64,000 nucleotides of DNA. Source: Azospirillum melinis (GTDB lineage Bacteria > Pseudomonadota > Alphaproteobacteria > Azospirillales > Azospirillaceae). The notes under the pieces were generated by a model, which was not told the DNA's origin, made no database searches, and worked only from the letters and a program-made list of their open reading frames with translations. The DNA lies in the NCBI RefSeq assembly GCF_013340935.1, contig NZ_WHOS01000016.1, forward strand, positions 1 to 64,000. The letters run 5' to 3'. Positions 26,662-36,468 of this stretch are shown one piece after another. How positions within the stretch are numbered: the stretch's first letter is position 1; every line of letters starts with the position of its first letter. Both the position numbers and the translations under genes were made by a program.

Positions 26662-26725
26662 TGGGCGACCGCCCTTCCTCTCCCGTCCAGGAGAAGAGGC
26701 ATCGGCATCTCGAACGATCCACGCA

Positions 26726-26772
26726 AGGCATCCCCCTCACCCCGACCCTCTCCCCGGGGGGGAGAGGGAGAT
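26726..26772. repeat. Dispersed GC-rich palindromic repeat
   Basis: CATCCCCCTCACCCCGACC followed by CTCTCCCC and GGGGGGGAGAGG. It is the same element as the two copies read inside ruvC and is close to the copies at 37079-37225. Here it sits between the peptidase and acetyltransferase genes. Confidence 0.85.
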
Positions 26773-26812
26773 GAGTGCGGGTGGGAAGTGGGGACCGCCA
26801 CCGTCTTCATCG

Positions 26813-28072
26813 TCAGGCGAGACGCTCCGCGATGCGGTCGTAGCTTTCCAGCTTGGCGATGGGGCCGAGGGCGGCCACGGTCGGACGGCTGGCACGCAGG
26901 CGGGACGCCGCCTTGACCACGGACTCGCGGTCGACGCCGTCGATCTTCGCCACGATCTCTTCCACCGGAACCGGACGGTCGTAGATCAGGATCTGCTGAC
27001 CCAGCTGCTCGCAACGCGACATGGTGCTTTCCAGCGCCATCAGCGTCCCGGCCTTCAACTGGGCGCGGGCGCGGGCGACCTCGTCCTCGGTGACGTCGGC
27101 ACCGACCTTGGCGATCTCGTCGCAGACGACGGGGACCAGCTCCGCCACCTCGTCCTCGCCGGTGCCAGCATAGACGCCGAACAGGCCGCCGTCATGGTAG
27201 CCGCCGGTGAAGGTGTAGATGGAATAGACCAGCCCGCGCTTCTCCCGCACCTCCTGGAACAGGCGGGACGACATGCCGCCGCCGAGCAGGGTGGAAAGCA
27301 CCGAGTGGGCGTAGAAGTCCGGATCGTGCACCCCCACCCCGTCGAAGCCGAGCACGAGGTGCATCTGCTCCAGATCGCGGTCCTCGCGGAAGTCGCCGCC
27401 GGCGTAGCGGGCGGTTTCCGGCTTGGGCGGCGCGCCGCTCGGCAGGTCGCCAAACGCCTTGAACGCAAGGTCGACCATCCGGTCATGCTCGATCCGGCCG
27501 GCGGCGCTCAGCACCATGCCGGGGGCGCCGTAATGGCCGGCGATATAGTCGACCAGCGCCTCGCGCGGCAGGGATCCTACGATCTCCGCCGAGCCCAGCA
27601 CCGGACGGCCGATGGCCTGCCCCGGATAGGCGGTGGACTGGAAATGGTCGAAGATGATGTCGTCGGGCGTGTCGGCGCTCTGGCCGATCTCCTGCAACAC
27701 CACCGTGCGCTCGCGCACCAGCTCCTCGGCGTCCAGCGTGGAGTGCTGGATCATGTCGGACAGGATGTCGAGCGCCAGCGGCGCATCCTCGTGCAGGACC
27801 TTGGCGTAATAGGCGGTCTGCTCGCGGGTGGTGTAGGCGTTCAGCTGGCCGCCGACATTCTCGATCTCCTCGGAGATGCGGAAGGCCGAACGGCGGCTGG
27901 TGCCCTTGAACAGCATATGCTCGACGAGGTGGGCGACACCGTTGACGCTCGCCGCCTCGTTGCGGGTACCAACCCCGACCCAGCAGCCAAGCGAAACGGA
28001 CTGCACGTCGGGCATGGTGTCGGTCGCGACGCGAAGCCCGTTGGGCAACGTCGTCACACGAATGGAACTCAT
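26813..28072 (-). CDS. M16 family zinc peptidase
   Basis: M16 (pitrilysin) family metallopeptidase, 419 residues from MSSIRVTTLPNGLRVATDTM. The inverted zinc motif HxxEH is intact (His48, Glu51, His52 in VAHLVEHMLFKG), and the more distal Glu is likely in the NVGGQLNAYTTREQTAYY region. It resembles the mitochondrial processing peptidase beta-subunit group common in alphaproteobacteria. Its start codon overlaps the end of thrC by 4 bases (ATGA), so the two genes are translationally coupled, an order often seen in this class. Confidence 0.94.
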   Translation of the reverse strand: MSSIRVTTLPNGLRVATDTMPDVQSVSLGCWVGVGTRNEAASVNGVAHLVEHMLFKGTSRRSAFRISEEIENVGGQLNAYTTREQTAYYAKVLHEDAPLALDILSDMIQHSTLDAEELVRERTVVLQEIGQSADTPDDIIFDHFQSTAYPGQAIGRPVLGSAEIVGSLPREALVDYIAGHYGAPGMVLSAAGRIEHDRMVDLAFKAFGDLPSGAPPKPETARYAGGDFREDRDLEQMHLVLGFDGVGVHDPDFYAHSVLSTLLGGGMSSRLFQEVREKRGLVYSIYTFTGGYHDGGLFGVYAGTGEDEVAELVPVVCDEIAKVGADVTEDEVARARAQLKAGTLMALESTMSRCEQLGQQILIYDRPVPVEEIVAKIDGVDRESVVKAASRLRASRPTVAALGPIAKLESYDRIAERLA

Positions 28073-29490
28073 GCGGCCTCCTGGGCGGCGCGGGCGCGCT
28101 TGGTGACGAAGTCCTGGACCGCCGCCAGATCGTTCGGCAGGTCGGACAGGCGCTCCTCGCGCACATAAAGATCGGACAGGCGCGGCGGCAGGTCCGGCCG
28201 GCGGCCGGTCGCCTTTTCCACCGCGTCGGGGAACTTGGCGGGATGGGCGGTGGCGAGAACCACCATGGGAACGGTCGGATCGACCCGGCCGGCGGCAACC
28301 GCCGCCTTGGCCGCCCCGATGCCGACCGCCGTGTGCGGGTCGAGCAGATAGAGGCTGTCCTTCCACACCTCGGCGATGGTCACCATGGTGGCGGCCTCGT
28401 CCACCCGGTGGCCGGAGAAGATGGCCAGCGCGCGGGCGAGCTGCGCGTCGGTCACCGTGAACCTGCCCTCGGTGCGGAAGCGGTTCAGCGCTTCCGTCAC
28501 CGCGGTGCCGTCGCGGTCGAGCAGGTCGAACAGCAGCCGTTCGAAGTTGGAAGAGATCTGGATGTCCATGCTGGGAGACAAGGTAGGCACGACGGGCGCC
28601 GCGACCATGCTCCCACTGGCGAAAAAGCGCGCCAGGATGTCGTTGCTGTTGGATCCCACCACCAGCGTCTCAATCGGCAGCCCCATGGCGCGGGCGCCGT
28701 AAGCGGCGTAAACGTTGCCGAAATTGCCGGTCGGCACGGTGAAGGCCAGCTTGCGGTCCGGGGCGCCCAGCGCCACCGCGGCGGTGAAGTAATAGACGAT
28801 CTGGGCCATGATGCGGGCCCAGTTGATCGAGTTCACCGCCGACAGTCCCATCCGGTCGCGGAAGGCGGCGTCGTTGAACATCGCCTTCACCAGATCCTGG
28901 CAATCGTCGAATGTGCCGTCCAGCGCGACGTTGTGGACGTTGGACGACAGCACGCTGGTCATCTGCCGGCGCTGCACCTCTGACGTGCGACCCTTGGGGT
29001 GCAGGATGAAGATGTCGACGTTCTGGCGGTCGCGGCAGGCCTCGATGGCGGCCGAACCGGTGTCGCCCGAGGTGGCCCCGACGATGGTCACCCGCTGCCC
29101 ACGCTTGGTCAGCACATGGTCGAACAGGCGGCCGAGCAGTTGCAGCGCCACGTCCTTGAAGGCGAGCGTGGGCCCGTGGAACAGCTCCAGCACCCAGGTG
29201 GTGGGATCGACCTGCACCAGTGGCGTCACCGCGGCGTGGTCGAAGCTGGCATAGGCGTCACGGACGATGGCGCGGAACTCGTCCTCGGCAATCGAACCGC
29301 CCAGGAAGGGCAGCATCACCCGGACGGCGATCTCGCTGTAGGGCAGTCCGCGCATGGCGCGGATGTCGTCGGCCGTGAATTGCGGCCAGGTTTCCGGCAC
29401 ATAGAGGCCGCCGTCGCGCGCCAGCCCGGCCAGAAGGACGTCTTCGAAACCCAAGACCGGGGCCGCGCCCCGCGTGCTGACGTACCGCAC
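28069..29490 (-). CDS. thrC: Threonine synthase
   Basis: Threonine synthase, 473 residues, a pyridoxal phosphate enzyme that converts O-phosphohomoserine to threonine. The N-terminus MRYVSTRGAAPVLGFEDVLL and the cofactor lysine in FHGPTLAFKDVALQLLG (Lys112) are diagnostic, as is the phosphate-binding VGATSGDTGSAAIEA. Length fits the long bacterial/fungal type. It is the first gene of a unit with the M16 peptidase; about 185 bases separate it from dusA upstream. Confidence 0.96.
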   Translation of the reverse strand: MRYVSTRGAAPVLGFEDVLLAGLARDGGLYVPETWPQFTADDIRAMRGLPYSEIAVRVMLPFLGGSIAEDEFRAIVRDAYASFDHAAVTPLVQVDPTTWVLELFHGPTLAFKDVALQLLGRLFDHVLTKRGQRVTIVGATSGDTGSAAIEACRDRQNVDIFILHPKGRTSEVQRRQMTSVLSSNVHNVALDGTFDDCQDLVKAMFNDAAFRDRMGLSAVNSINWARIMAQIVYYFTAAVALGAPDRKLAFTVPTGNFGNVYAAYGARAMGLPIETLVVGSNSNDILARFFASGSMVAAPVVPTLSPSMDIQISSNFERLLFDLLDRDGTAVTEALNRFRTEGRFTVTDAQLARALAIFSGHRVDEAATMVTIAEVWKDSLYLLDPHTAVGIGAAKAAVAAGRVDPTVPMVVLATAHPAKFPDAVEKATGRRPDLPPRLSDLYVREERLSDLPNDLAAVQDFVTKRARAAQEAA

Positions 29491-29675
29491 CGCTTACACT
29501 CCGTCCGATGAAGTGGGCATAGTTAGCGAGGACCCCGCCCGCACGCAAGCGGTGCGGGACGCACGGCGCATATTCCCGATGGTGGGGGCGGCTCCGCGGC
29601 TCTGGGCTGAACGCTTGGAACAGCGTGAAACAGTTTTCCGGTGGGTGTTCACTGTTCCATCCGGACCGGCGCTTC

Positions 29676-30701
29676 TTACGCCGCCTCCTCCACCGCCTCA
29701 CCCGTGCCGCGGCCACGCACCAGGGAAGCGGCGCGTTCCAGCACCTCCGGGCCGGCGCCGGGGCGGTGGGCGTTCTCGGCGATGTGGCGGCGGTAGGCAC
29801 GAGCGCCGGGCAGCCCCTGGAACAGGCCCAGCATGTGGCGGGTGATCGACGACAGCGGCGTGCCGCGCGTCATGCGTGCCTCGATATAGGGCAGCATCGC
29901 CTCGATCACCGCATGGCGGTCGGGTCCGGGCTCCCCACCCATCAGGCGACGGTCGGCGTCGGCCAGCAGATAGGGCGTCTCGTAGGCGGCGCGGCCGATC
30001 ATCACGCTGTCGAGCGTGCCGAGATGCTCCTCGGCCTCGTCCAGCGTGCGGATACCGCCGTTGATGGCGATGGTGAGATGGGGGTATTCCGCCTTCAGCC
30101 GGTGGACGAGGTCGTAGCGCAGCGGCGGAATGTCCCGGTTCTCCTTGGGGCTCAGCCCCTTCAGCCAGGCCTTGCGGGCATGGACGATGAAGTGGGTGCA
30201 GCCGGCGGCGGAGACGGTGCGGATGAAGTGGTCGAGCGTCGGCCATTCCTCCATCTCGTCGATGGCGATGCGCGACTTGACGGTGACCGGGATCGACACC
30301 GCCTCGCGCATGGCGCCGACCAGCCGGGCCACCAGATCGGGCTCCGCCATCAGGCAGGCACCGAAGCGGCCGGACTGCACGCGGTCGCTCGGGCAACCGA
30401 CGTTCAGATTGACCTCGTCATACCCCCATTCCTCGGCGATGCGGGCGCAGGTGGCGAGATCGGTCGGGTCGGAGCCGCCGAGCTGGAGCGCCACCGGATG
30501 TTCCGCCGCATCGAATCCCAGCAGCCGCTCGCGGTCGCCATGCAGCACGGCGCCTGTGGTCACCATCTCGGTGTAGAGCAGGGTCGAGCGCGACAGCAGA
30601 CGGTGGAAATACCGGCAATGCCGGTCGGTCCAGTCCATCATCGGGGCGACGCTGAGGGGGATGACGGGGGTGCCAGGGGTGACGAGGTTCGGAGCGGTCA
30701 T
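29676..30701 (-). CDS. dusA: tRNA-dihydrouridine synthase A
   Basis: DusA, 341 residues, an FMN-dependent enzyme that reduces uridine to dihydrouridine at positions 20 and 20a of tRNA. Catalytic Cys116 lies in SGRFGACLM, after the family signature NLNVGCPSDRVQ. FMN-phosphate binding is in AINGGIRTLDEA and DSVMIGRAAYETPYLLAD. The start MTAPNLVTPGTP is chosen because the barrel begins soon after; the longer frame crosses the tRNA terminator. It lies immediately downstream of a tRNA gene on the same strand. Confidence 0.95.
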   Translation of the reverse strand: MTAPNLVTPGTPVIPLSVAPMMDWTDRHCRYFHRLLSRSTLLYTEMVTTGAVLHGDRERLLGFDAAEHPVALQLGGSDPTDLATCARIAEEWGYDEVNLNVGCPSDRVQSGRFGACLMAEPDLVARLVGAMREAVSIPVTVKSRIAIDEMEEWPTLDHFIRTVSAAGCTHFIVHARKAWLKGLSPKENRDIPPLRYDLVHRLKAEYPHLTIAINGGIRTLDEAEEHLGTLDSVMIGRAAYETPYLLADADRRLMGGEPGPDRHAVIEAMLPYIEARMTRGTPLSSITRHMLGLFQGLPGARAYRRHIAENAHRPGAGPEVLERAASLVRGRGTGEAVEEAA

Positions 30702-30784
30702 CGCGGTCAGCTCTGCTGCGGCCGGAAAAATCAGGATGGGCGAAACGGGATCGGCGGGCAACCACCGGGCACAAATTCCGCCAA

Positions 30785-30816
30785 AAGCAAAAGGCCCGGC
30801 AATAAAGCCGGGCCTT
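30785..30816 (-). terminator. Terminator after tRNA-Glu
   Basis: On the minus strand AAGGCCCGGC, loop TTTATT, GCCGGGCCTT is followed by TTGCTTTTGG. It is a strong stem with a T-rich trailer 29 bases beyond the tRNA, closing its transcript. Confidence 0.85.
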
Positions 30817-30844
30817 CTAAGCTTGTCGCGCATCTTCGAGGAGA

Positions 30845-30920
<76 letters not shown>

Positions 30921-31028
30921 GTCGTTCGCGGTGACGCGCTTTCTAAAGATCGGAGCCACGGAGCGCAAGCGCTTTTTTGCATCCCCCGATACTTTTTGCG
31001 CCCTGCCCGCCCGACGCCCCGCCAACGC

Positions 31029-32825
31029 TCAGGCCGAGCGCGCCGGCGCCGCGTCGTCGATCAGCAGCTGGACCCCTTCCGAGCCGTTCCAGCGGTCGAT
31101 GCGCAGCACGCCGGCGAGGTGGAACGGGGTGCCGCGGCCGGTCAGCAGGGCCTGGCCCATGTCGCTGTCGAGCGCGCGGAAAGCGATGGCCTTCAGCCGG
31201 GCACCGTCGTTGCCTTGCAGGATGCAGCGGACATGGTTGGCGCCCACCACGTCGGCGCGCACGACTCGGGCGTCGGCGATGGCGAAGCGCGGCTCGGAAT
31301 TGCCGGTGCCGTAGGGGCCGAGCTTGTCGAGCATCGTCACCAGACCGACGCTGGCGCCGCCGACGGACAGGGCACCGTCCAGTTCCAGCGTCGGCACCAG
31401 CGGGGCGGATGCCACCTGTTCGGAGATGCGGCTGTGCAGGAAGTCGCGAAGCGCATCGATCCTGTCGCCGGCCACGGTGAAGCCCGCCGCCATGCGGTGG
31501 CCGCCGCCGGCCAGCAGCAGCCCCTCCTGCCGGGCGGCGATCACCGCCGCACCGAGATCGACACCGCGCACCGAGCGGCCCGACGCCTTGCCGATCACGG
31601 TGCCGTCGGCGGTTTCCTCCAGGGCCACCACGCAGGCCGGGCGGCTGTAGCGCTCCTTCAACCGGGCGGCGACGATGCCGATGACGCCGGGGTGCCAGCC
31701 GGCGCCGGTGACGAAGACCAGATCGGTGTCCCGCCCGGCCTCGGCGGCGACGCGTTCCAGCGCCTCGTCGAGGACCGCCTGCTCGATGGTCCGGCGTTCG
31801 GCGTTGTGGCCTTCCAGCCGCTGGGCCAGTTCCATCGCCTCGATGGGATCGTCGGTGGAGAGCAGGCGGGCGCCGAGGTCGGACGCCCCCACCCGGCCGC
31901 CGGCATTCACACGGGGCCCGAGGACGTAGCCGGCATGGTAGGCGTCCGGCTTCTCCTTCACCCCCGCCACGTCGGACAGGGCGGCGAGGCCGGGGTTGGC
32001 GCGCCGCGCCATCACCTTCAGCCCCTGCGCCACCAGCGCGCGGTTCAACCCGGTCAGCGGCACCACATCGCACACCGTGCCAAGCGCCACGATGTCGAGC
32101 CATTCCATCAGGTTGGGCTCCGCCCGGTCGCGGTAGAAGCCGGCAGTCCGCAGCACGCGGTTGACGGCGACGATGGTGATGAAGGTGACGCCGGCGGCGC
32201 AGAGCGTGCGGTAGGCGCCGTCCTCGTCCAGCCGGTTGGGGTTGACCAGCGCTACGGCGGGGGGAAGGCGCGGCTCGGCGGCGTGGTGGTCGAGCACGAC
32301 GACATCCAGCCCGGCCTCGGCCGCCGCCTCCAGCGCCGCGAAGGCGGAAATGCCGCAATCGACCGTCACCACCAGCCGCACCCCCTCCCCTTTCAGGCGA
32401 AGCAGCGCTGGAGCGTTGGGGCCGTAGCCCTCGGTGATGCGGTCGGGGACATAGACGCGGATGTCGGCACCGAGCGCGCGGAAGAAGCGGCGCAACAGGG
32501 CGGCGGAGGTGGCACCGTCGACGTCGTAGTCGCCGAAGACGGCCACCGGCTCGCCGTCGCGGATGGCCCGCGCGATGCGCTCGGCCGCCGGGTCCATGTC
32601 GCGGAAGCGCGACGGATCGGGCAGCAGGGCCTTGAGCGTCGGGTTGAGGAAGGTCTCGCAGCTGTCCTCGGTGACGCCGCGGGCGGCCAGCACCCGGCCG
32701 ACGATCTCCGGCAGCCCGCGCCCCTGGGTGAGCGCCTGCGCCTGCCGCTCGTCGCAGGGCCGCGCCTGCCAGCGCTTGCCGGACAGGGAGGTGGCGACGT
32801 TGAGGAAGGCGGCGGGCTCGGTCAT
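31029..32825 (-). CDS. recJ: RecJ, single-strand-specific exonuclease
   Basis: RecJ, 598 residues, the 5'-3' single-stranded DNA exonuclease of RecF-type recombination and mismatch repair. DHH-family motifs are present: VFGDYDVDGATSAALL, VTVDCGISA, VVLDHHAAEP, and the C-terminal DHHA1 motif GGGHRMAAGFTVAGD. An OB-like segment follows. The start MTEPAAFLNVATSLSGKRW is chosen over a longer frame whose leader has no similarity. It is transcribed toward the tRNA-Glu gene. Confidence 0.95.
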   Translation of the reverse strand: MTEPAAFLNVATSLSGKRWQARPCDERQAQALTQGRGLPEIVGRVLAARGVTEDSCETFLNPTLKALLPDPSRFRDMDPAAERIARAIRDGEPVAVFGDYDVDGATSAALLRRFFRALGADIRVYVPDRITEGYGPNAPALLRLKGEGVRLVVTVDCGISAFAALEAAAEAGLDVVVLDHHAAEPRLPPAVALVNPNRLDEDGAYRTLCAAGVTFITIVAVNRVLRTAGFYRDRAEPNLMEWLDIVALGTVCDVVPLTGLNRALVAQGLKVMARRANPGLAALSDVAGVKEKPDAYHAGYVLGPRVNAGGRVGASDLGARLLSTDDPIEAMELAQRLEGHNAERRTIEQAVLDEALERVAAEAGRDTDLVFVTGAGWHPGVIGIVAARLKERYSRPACVVALEETADGTVIGKASGRSVRGVDLGAAVIAARQEGLLLAGGGHRMAAGFTVAGDRIDALRDFLHSRISEQVASAPLVPTLELDGALSVGGASVGLVTMLDKLGPYGTGNSEPRFAIADARVVRADVVGANHVRCILQGNDGARLKAIAFRALDSDMGQALLTGRGTPFHLAGVLRIDRWNGSEGVQLLIDDAAPARSA

Positions 32826-32943
32826 GGCGGTGCTGCACGGTCTCTCTGGGATGGGGGCACAGCCATAGCAGAGATGGGCGCGCGGCGCACGGGTGGGTAT
32901 GGACAGGGGTGGGATGTGGGGCCGGGATGCGGGAGTGGGCGGC

Positions 32944-34995
32944 TTAAGCCGCCCGCATCCACACTGCCGTGTCGTGGAACGCCGCACCGCCGGCCGGCGG
33001 CACCGGTTCCGGCGAGGTCAGGCTGTTGATACCCATGCCCTCGACGAAGGCGCCGTTGGGCCAGATGCCTTCGACGATCACCACGCCGCGCGGCACACCG
33101 GCGAAAGACTTCGCATGGACCACCACGCTGCCTTGCGGGTTGCCCAGCCGCACCGCGTCGCCGTCGGCCAGAGCCAGCCCGGCGGCATCGTCCGGATGGA
33201 TCAGCGCGGTGGGACGGCCTTCGCGCTTCTGCGCGGTCAGCGTCTCGGTGAAGGAGGTGTTGAGGAACTGGCGCGCCGGGGCGGTGACAAGGCGGAACGG
33301 GTGCTCGGCATCGGCGTCGCGGGCCGGGGGCATGTGGTCGGGCATCGCCGGCATGCCGCCATAGGGGCCGAGCGCCGCCCAGTCGGGGGCGAAGCGGAAC
33401 TTGCCGTCGGGATGGGCGAAGCCGTTGAGGAAATGCGAGGTCTCGAAATCCGGCTGGGCATCGATCCAACGCTGCTCGCTCAGCGTCGCCGCGTCGCCGA
33501 GGTCGGACGCCTTCAGCATGGCGTCGATGATTTCCAGCGCGGTCATGCCGAATCCGGGATGCTCGGCGCCGACGCGGCGGGCGAGTTCGGAAATGACCCA
33601 ATGGTTCTCGCGCGCCTCGAACTGCGGCTCGATCACCTTGCGGCCGATCAGGATGTGCATCTGGCCGCCGCCGCGGTAGATGTCGTCATGCTCCAGGAAG
33701 GTGGTGGCGGGGATCACCAGATCGGCCAGCTTGGCCGTGTCGGTCATGAACTGCTCGTGCACCGCGACGAACAGATCCTCGCGCAGGAAGCCCTGGCGGA
33801 CGCGGTTGGAGTCCGGGCAGATCGTCACCGGGTTGGTGTTCTGGATCAGCATCGCCGTCACCGGCGGGCCGCTGGTCAGGTCGCGCGGGTCGCCGGTCAG
33901 CACCGCGCCGATGCGCGACTGGTCGAAGCTGCGCACCGACTTGTCGAGACGGTCCAGCCCCTCCGACAGGGTCTTGTCAAGCTTGTAGATGCCGGACGAG
34001 CAATAGAGCGCGCCGCCGCCCTTGTGCTGCCAGGCGCCGGTGACCACCGGCAGGCAGGACACGGCATGGACCTGCGCCGCCCCATTGTGGGCGCGCGACA
34101 GGCCGTAGCCGACGCGCAGATAGGACCGCTTGGTGGTGCCGTAGAGGCGGGCGAATTCCTCGATCTCGGCCACGGTCAGGCCGGTGATGGATGCTGCCCA
34201 TTCCGGCGTGCGGGTGGCGAGATGCGCCTCCAGCGCCGCGGTGTCGCCGGCCAGCCGGGCCAGATAGGCGCGGTCGGCATGGCCGTCTCGGAACAGCACA
34301 TGCATCACCGCGCAGGCCAGCGCCCCGTCGGTGCCCGGCCGCAGCATCAGGTGCAGGTCGGAGACCTCGGCCGTGCCGGTGCGGTAGGGGTCGATGGTGA
34401 CCAGCTTGGCGCCGCGGCCTTTGCGCGCGCGGCTGACATGGGTCATCACATTGACCTGGGTCGCCACCGGGTTGCCGCCCCAGTTGACGATCAGGTCGCT
34501 TTCCGCCATCTCGCGCGGGTCGGCGCCGCGGATGTCGCCATAGCCGGCGAGCCAGCCCATGTTGGCCGGCGTGTCGCACACCGTGCTGGTCTGGCGCGAA
34601 TAGCCCTTGGCATGGCGCAGGCGCTGGATGCCGCCGCGCTGCACCAGACCCATGGTGCCGGCGTAGAAATAGGGCCAGACCGCTTCCGCGCCGTAGGTGC
34701 GCTCGGCGGTCAGGAAGGCGTCGGCGATGCGATCCAGCGCCTCGTCCCAGCCAATTTCCGTCCACTGGCCGGAGCCCTTGGGACCGGTGCGCAGCAGCGG
34801 GGTCTTCAGCCGGTCCGGCGAATGCACGCGCTCGGCATAGCGGCTGACCTTGGCGCAGATGACGCCGGCGGTGTAGCTGTTCTCGGCGGCACCGCGCACC
34901 TTGCCGATGCGGTCGGGGGCGAGGCGTTCCACCTCCAGCGCGCAGGTGCTGGGGCAGTCGTGCGGACAGGCGGTGGGCAGGAACTGGGCCGACAA
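32944..34995 (-). CDS. Molybdopterin oxidoreductase, single subunit
   Basis: Molybdenum-bisMGD oxidoreductase of the DMSO reductase superfamily, 683 residues. The N-terminal CX3CX3CX28C pattern (Cys10, 14, 18, 47; ACPHDCPSTC) can bind a 4Fe-4S cluster. Cys140 in RQTSTVCDTPANMG is at the position where such enzymes carry the Mo ligand. Later parts are standard (VNWGGNPVATQ, LIQNTNPVTICPD, LADLVIPATTFLEHDD, C-terminal FLNTSFTE and HPDDAAGL). No Tat or Sec signal is present, so it is probably cytoplasmic. No small or membrane subunit adjoins, so substrate and electron partner are unknown. Confidence 0.9.
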   Translation of the reverse strand: MSAQFLPTACPHDCPSTCALEVERLAPDRIGKVRGAAENSYTAGVICAKVSRYAERVHSPDRLKTPLLRTGPKGSGQWTEIGWDEALDRIADAFLTAERTYGAEAVWPYFYAGTMGLVQRGGIQRLRHAKGYSRQTSTVCDTPANMGWLAGYGDIRGADPREMAESDLIVNWGGNPVATQVNVMTHVSRARKGRGAKLVTIDPYRTGTAEVSDLHLMLRPGTDGALACAVMHVLFRDGHADRAYLARLAGDTAALEAHLATRTPEWAASITGLTVAEIEEFARLYGTTKRSYLRVGYGLSRAHNGAAQVHAVSCLPVVTGAWQHKGGGALYCSSGIYKLDKTLSEGLDRLDKSVRSFDQSRIGAVLTGDPRDLTSGPPVTAMLIQNTNPVTICPDSNRVRQGFLREDLFVAVHEQFMTDTAKLADLVIPATTFLEHDDIYRGGGQMHILIGRKVIEPQFEARENHWVISELARRVGAEHPGFGMTALEIIDAMLKASDLGDAATLSEQRWIDAQPDFETSHFLNGFAHPDGKFRFAPDWAALGPYGGMPAMPDHMPPARDADAEHPFRLVTAPARQFLNTSFTETLTAQKREGRPTALIHPDDAAGLALADGDAVRLGNPQGSVVVHAKSFAGVPRGVVIVEGIWPNGAFVEGMGINSLTSPEPVPPAGGAAFHDTAVWMRAA

Positions 34996-35086
34996 GGCTA
35001 ACCTCTGGTCTGGCTGGCGGCGGGGGAGGACGGAAGTTTAGGCCCTGCCGCGCGCCCGCTTCAACGCACAACAATGTATGGGTACA

Positions 35087-35130
35087 AAAAAGCGGGGCCG
35101 CGAAGTCCCTTGTCCGGACTTCGCGGCCCC
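35087..35130 (-). terminator. Terminator after dctPQM
   Basis: On the minus strand GGGGCCGCGAAGTCC, a 7-base loop, GGACTTCGCGGCCCC, then GCTTTTTT. A very strong factor-independent terminator 40 bases beyond the dctM stop, closing the TRAP operon and separating it from the molybdoenzyme gene. Confidence 0.93.
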
Positions 35131-35169
35131 TGCCGATTCAGCGAGGAAATCCCCTGACGACTTGCGGCT

Positions 35170-36468
35170 TTACATGAAGCCGAGCAGGCGCGGGAACCAC
35201 AGCGTGAGCGCCGGGACATAGGTGACGAGGCCGAGGAAGATCAGCATCGTCAGCAACCACGGCCACACCGCCACCGTCAGTTCGGTGATGCCCATCTTGG
35301 TGATGCCCGAGGCGACGTAGAGGTTCAGGCCGACCGGAGGGTGGCACATGCCGACTTCCATGTTCACGATGATCAGGATGCCGAAATGCACCGGGTCGAT
35401 GCCCAGCTTCATGGCGACCGGGAACAGGATCGGCGCCATGATCAGGACGATGGACGACGGCTCCATGAAGTTGCCGGCGGCCAGCAGGATGATGTTCACC
35501 ACCAGCAGGAAGACCCACACGCCCATGTTCTGGTCGAGGATCCAGGCCGCCATGTTCTGCGGGATCTGCTCCGACGTCATCAGGAAGGAGAAGAGCACCG
35601 CGTTGGTGATGATGTAGAGCAGCATCGCCGACATGCTGGCGCTGTCCAGCAGCACCTTCGGCACGCGGCGGAGCGGCATGTCCTTGTAGATGAAGACCGC
35701 GACGAAGAAGGCATAGACCGCGGCCATCGCCGCCGCCTCGGTCGGGGTGAAGATGCCGCTGTAGATGCCGCCCATAACGACGATGATCAGCAGCAGGCCC
35801 CAGAAGCTCTCGCGCAGGGCATGCATGCGCTGGGCAAAGCTGGCCTTGGGCAGGCGCGGATAGCCGAACTTGCGGGCGCGGTACCAGGTGGTGAAGCCGA
35901 GGAAGCAGGCCAGCAGGATGCCGGGCACCACGCCGGCGATGAACATCTGGCCGATGGAGGCGGCCTGCGGATGGCCGGTGGTGGCGACGCAGTACATCAC
36001 CATCACGATGGACGGCGGGATCAGGATGCCGAGCGCGCCCGAGGTGGTGATGATGCCGGCGCCGAAATTCTTCGGGAAGCCCTGCGCCACCATGGCCGGC
36101 AGGATGATCGAGCCGATGGCGACCACGGTGGCCGGGCTGGAGCCCGACACCGCCGCGAACAGCGCGCAGGCCATCACGCCGGCAAGGCCGAGGCCGCCGT
36201 GCCAGTGGCCGACCATCGAGGTGGCGAAGTTGATCATGCGGCGGGCGACGCCGCCATGGGTCAGGAAGTTGCCGGCCAGGATGAAGAACGGGATCGCCAT
36301 GATCTCGAACTTCTCGATGCCGGTGAACAGCTTGAGCGCGACGGCGTCGATCGGCACGTCGGTCATGAAGAACAGGAAGGACAGAACCGTCAGGCCGAGC
36401 GAAATCGAGATCGGCATGCCGGTGAGCATGAGGGCCAGCAGAAGCCCGAAGATGATGGCGGCGTTCAT
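35170..36468 (-). CDS. dctM: TRAP transporter large membrane subunit DctM
   Basis: Large membrane subunit of a TRAP transporter, 432 residues, with about 12 hydrophobic helices. It has the family segments ISLGLTVLSFLFFMTDVPID, FFILAGNFLTHGGVARRM, GSSPATVVAIGSIILPAM and the C-terminal GMCHPPVGLNLYVASGITKMG. It provides the sodium- or proton-coupled translocation path for an organic anion delivered by DctP. The start overlaps dctQ by 4 bases. It is the last gene of dctP-dctQ-dctM, followed by the terminator. Confidence 0.96.
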   Translation of the reverse strand: MNAAIIFGLLLALMLTGMPISISLGLTVLSFLFFMTDVPIDAVALKLFTGIEKFEIMAIPFFILAGNFLTHGGVARRMINFATSMVGHWHGGLGLAGVMACALFAAVSGSSPATVVAIGSIILPAMVAQGFPKNFGAGIITTSGALGILIPPSIVMVMYCVATTGHPQAASIGQMFIAGVVPGILLACFLGFTTWYRARKFGYPRLPKASFAQRMHALRESFWGLLLIIVVMGGIYSGIFTPTEAAAMAAVYAFFVAVFIYKDMPLRRVPKVLLDSASMSAMLLYIITNAVLFSFLMTSEQIPQNMAAWILDQNMGVWVFLLVVNIILLAAGNFMEPSSIVLIMAPILFPVAMKLGIDPVHFGILIIVNMEVGMCHPPVGLNLYVASGITKMGITELTVAVWPWLLTMLIFLGLVTYVPALTLWFPRLLGFM

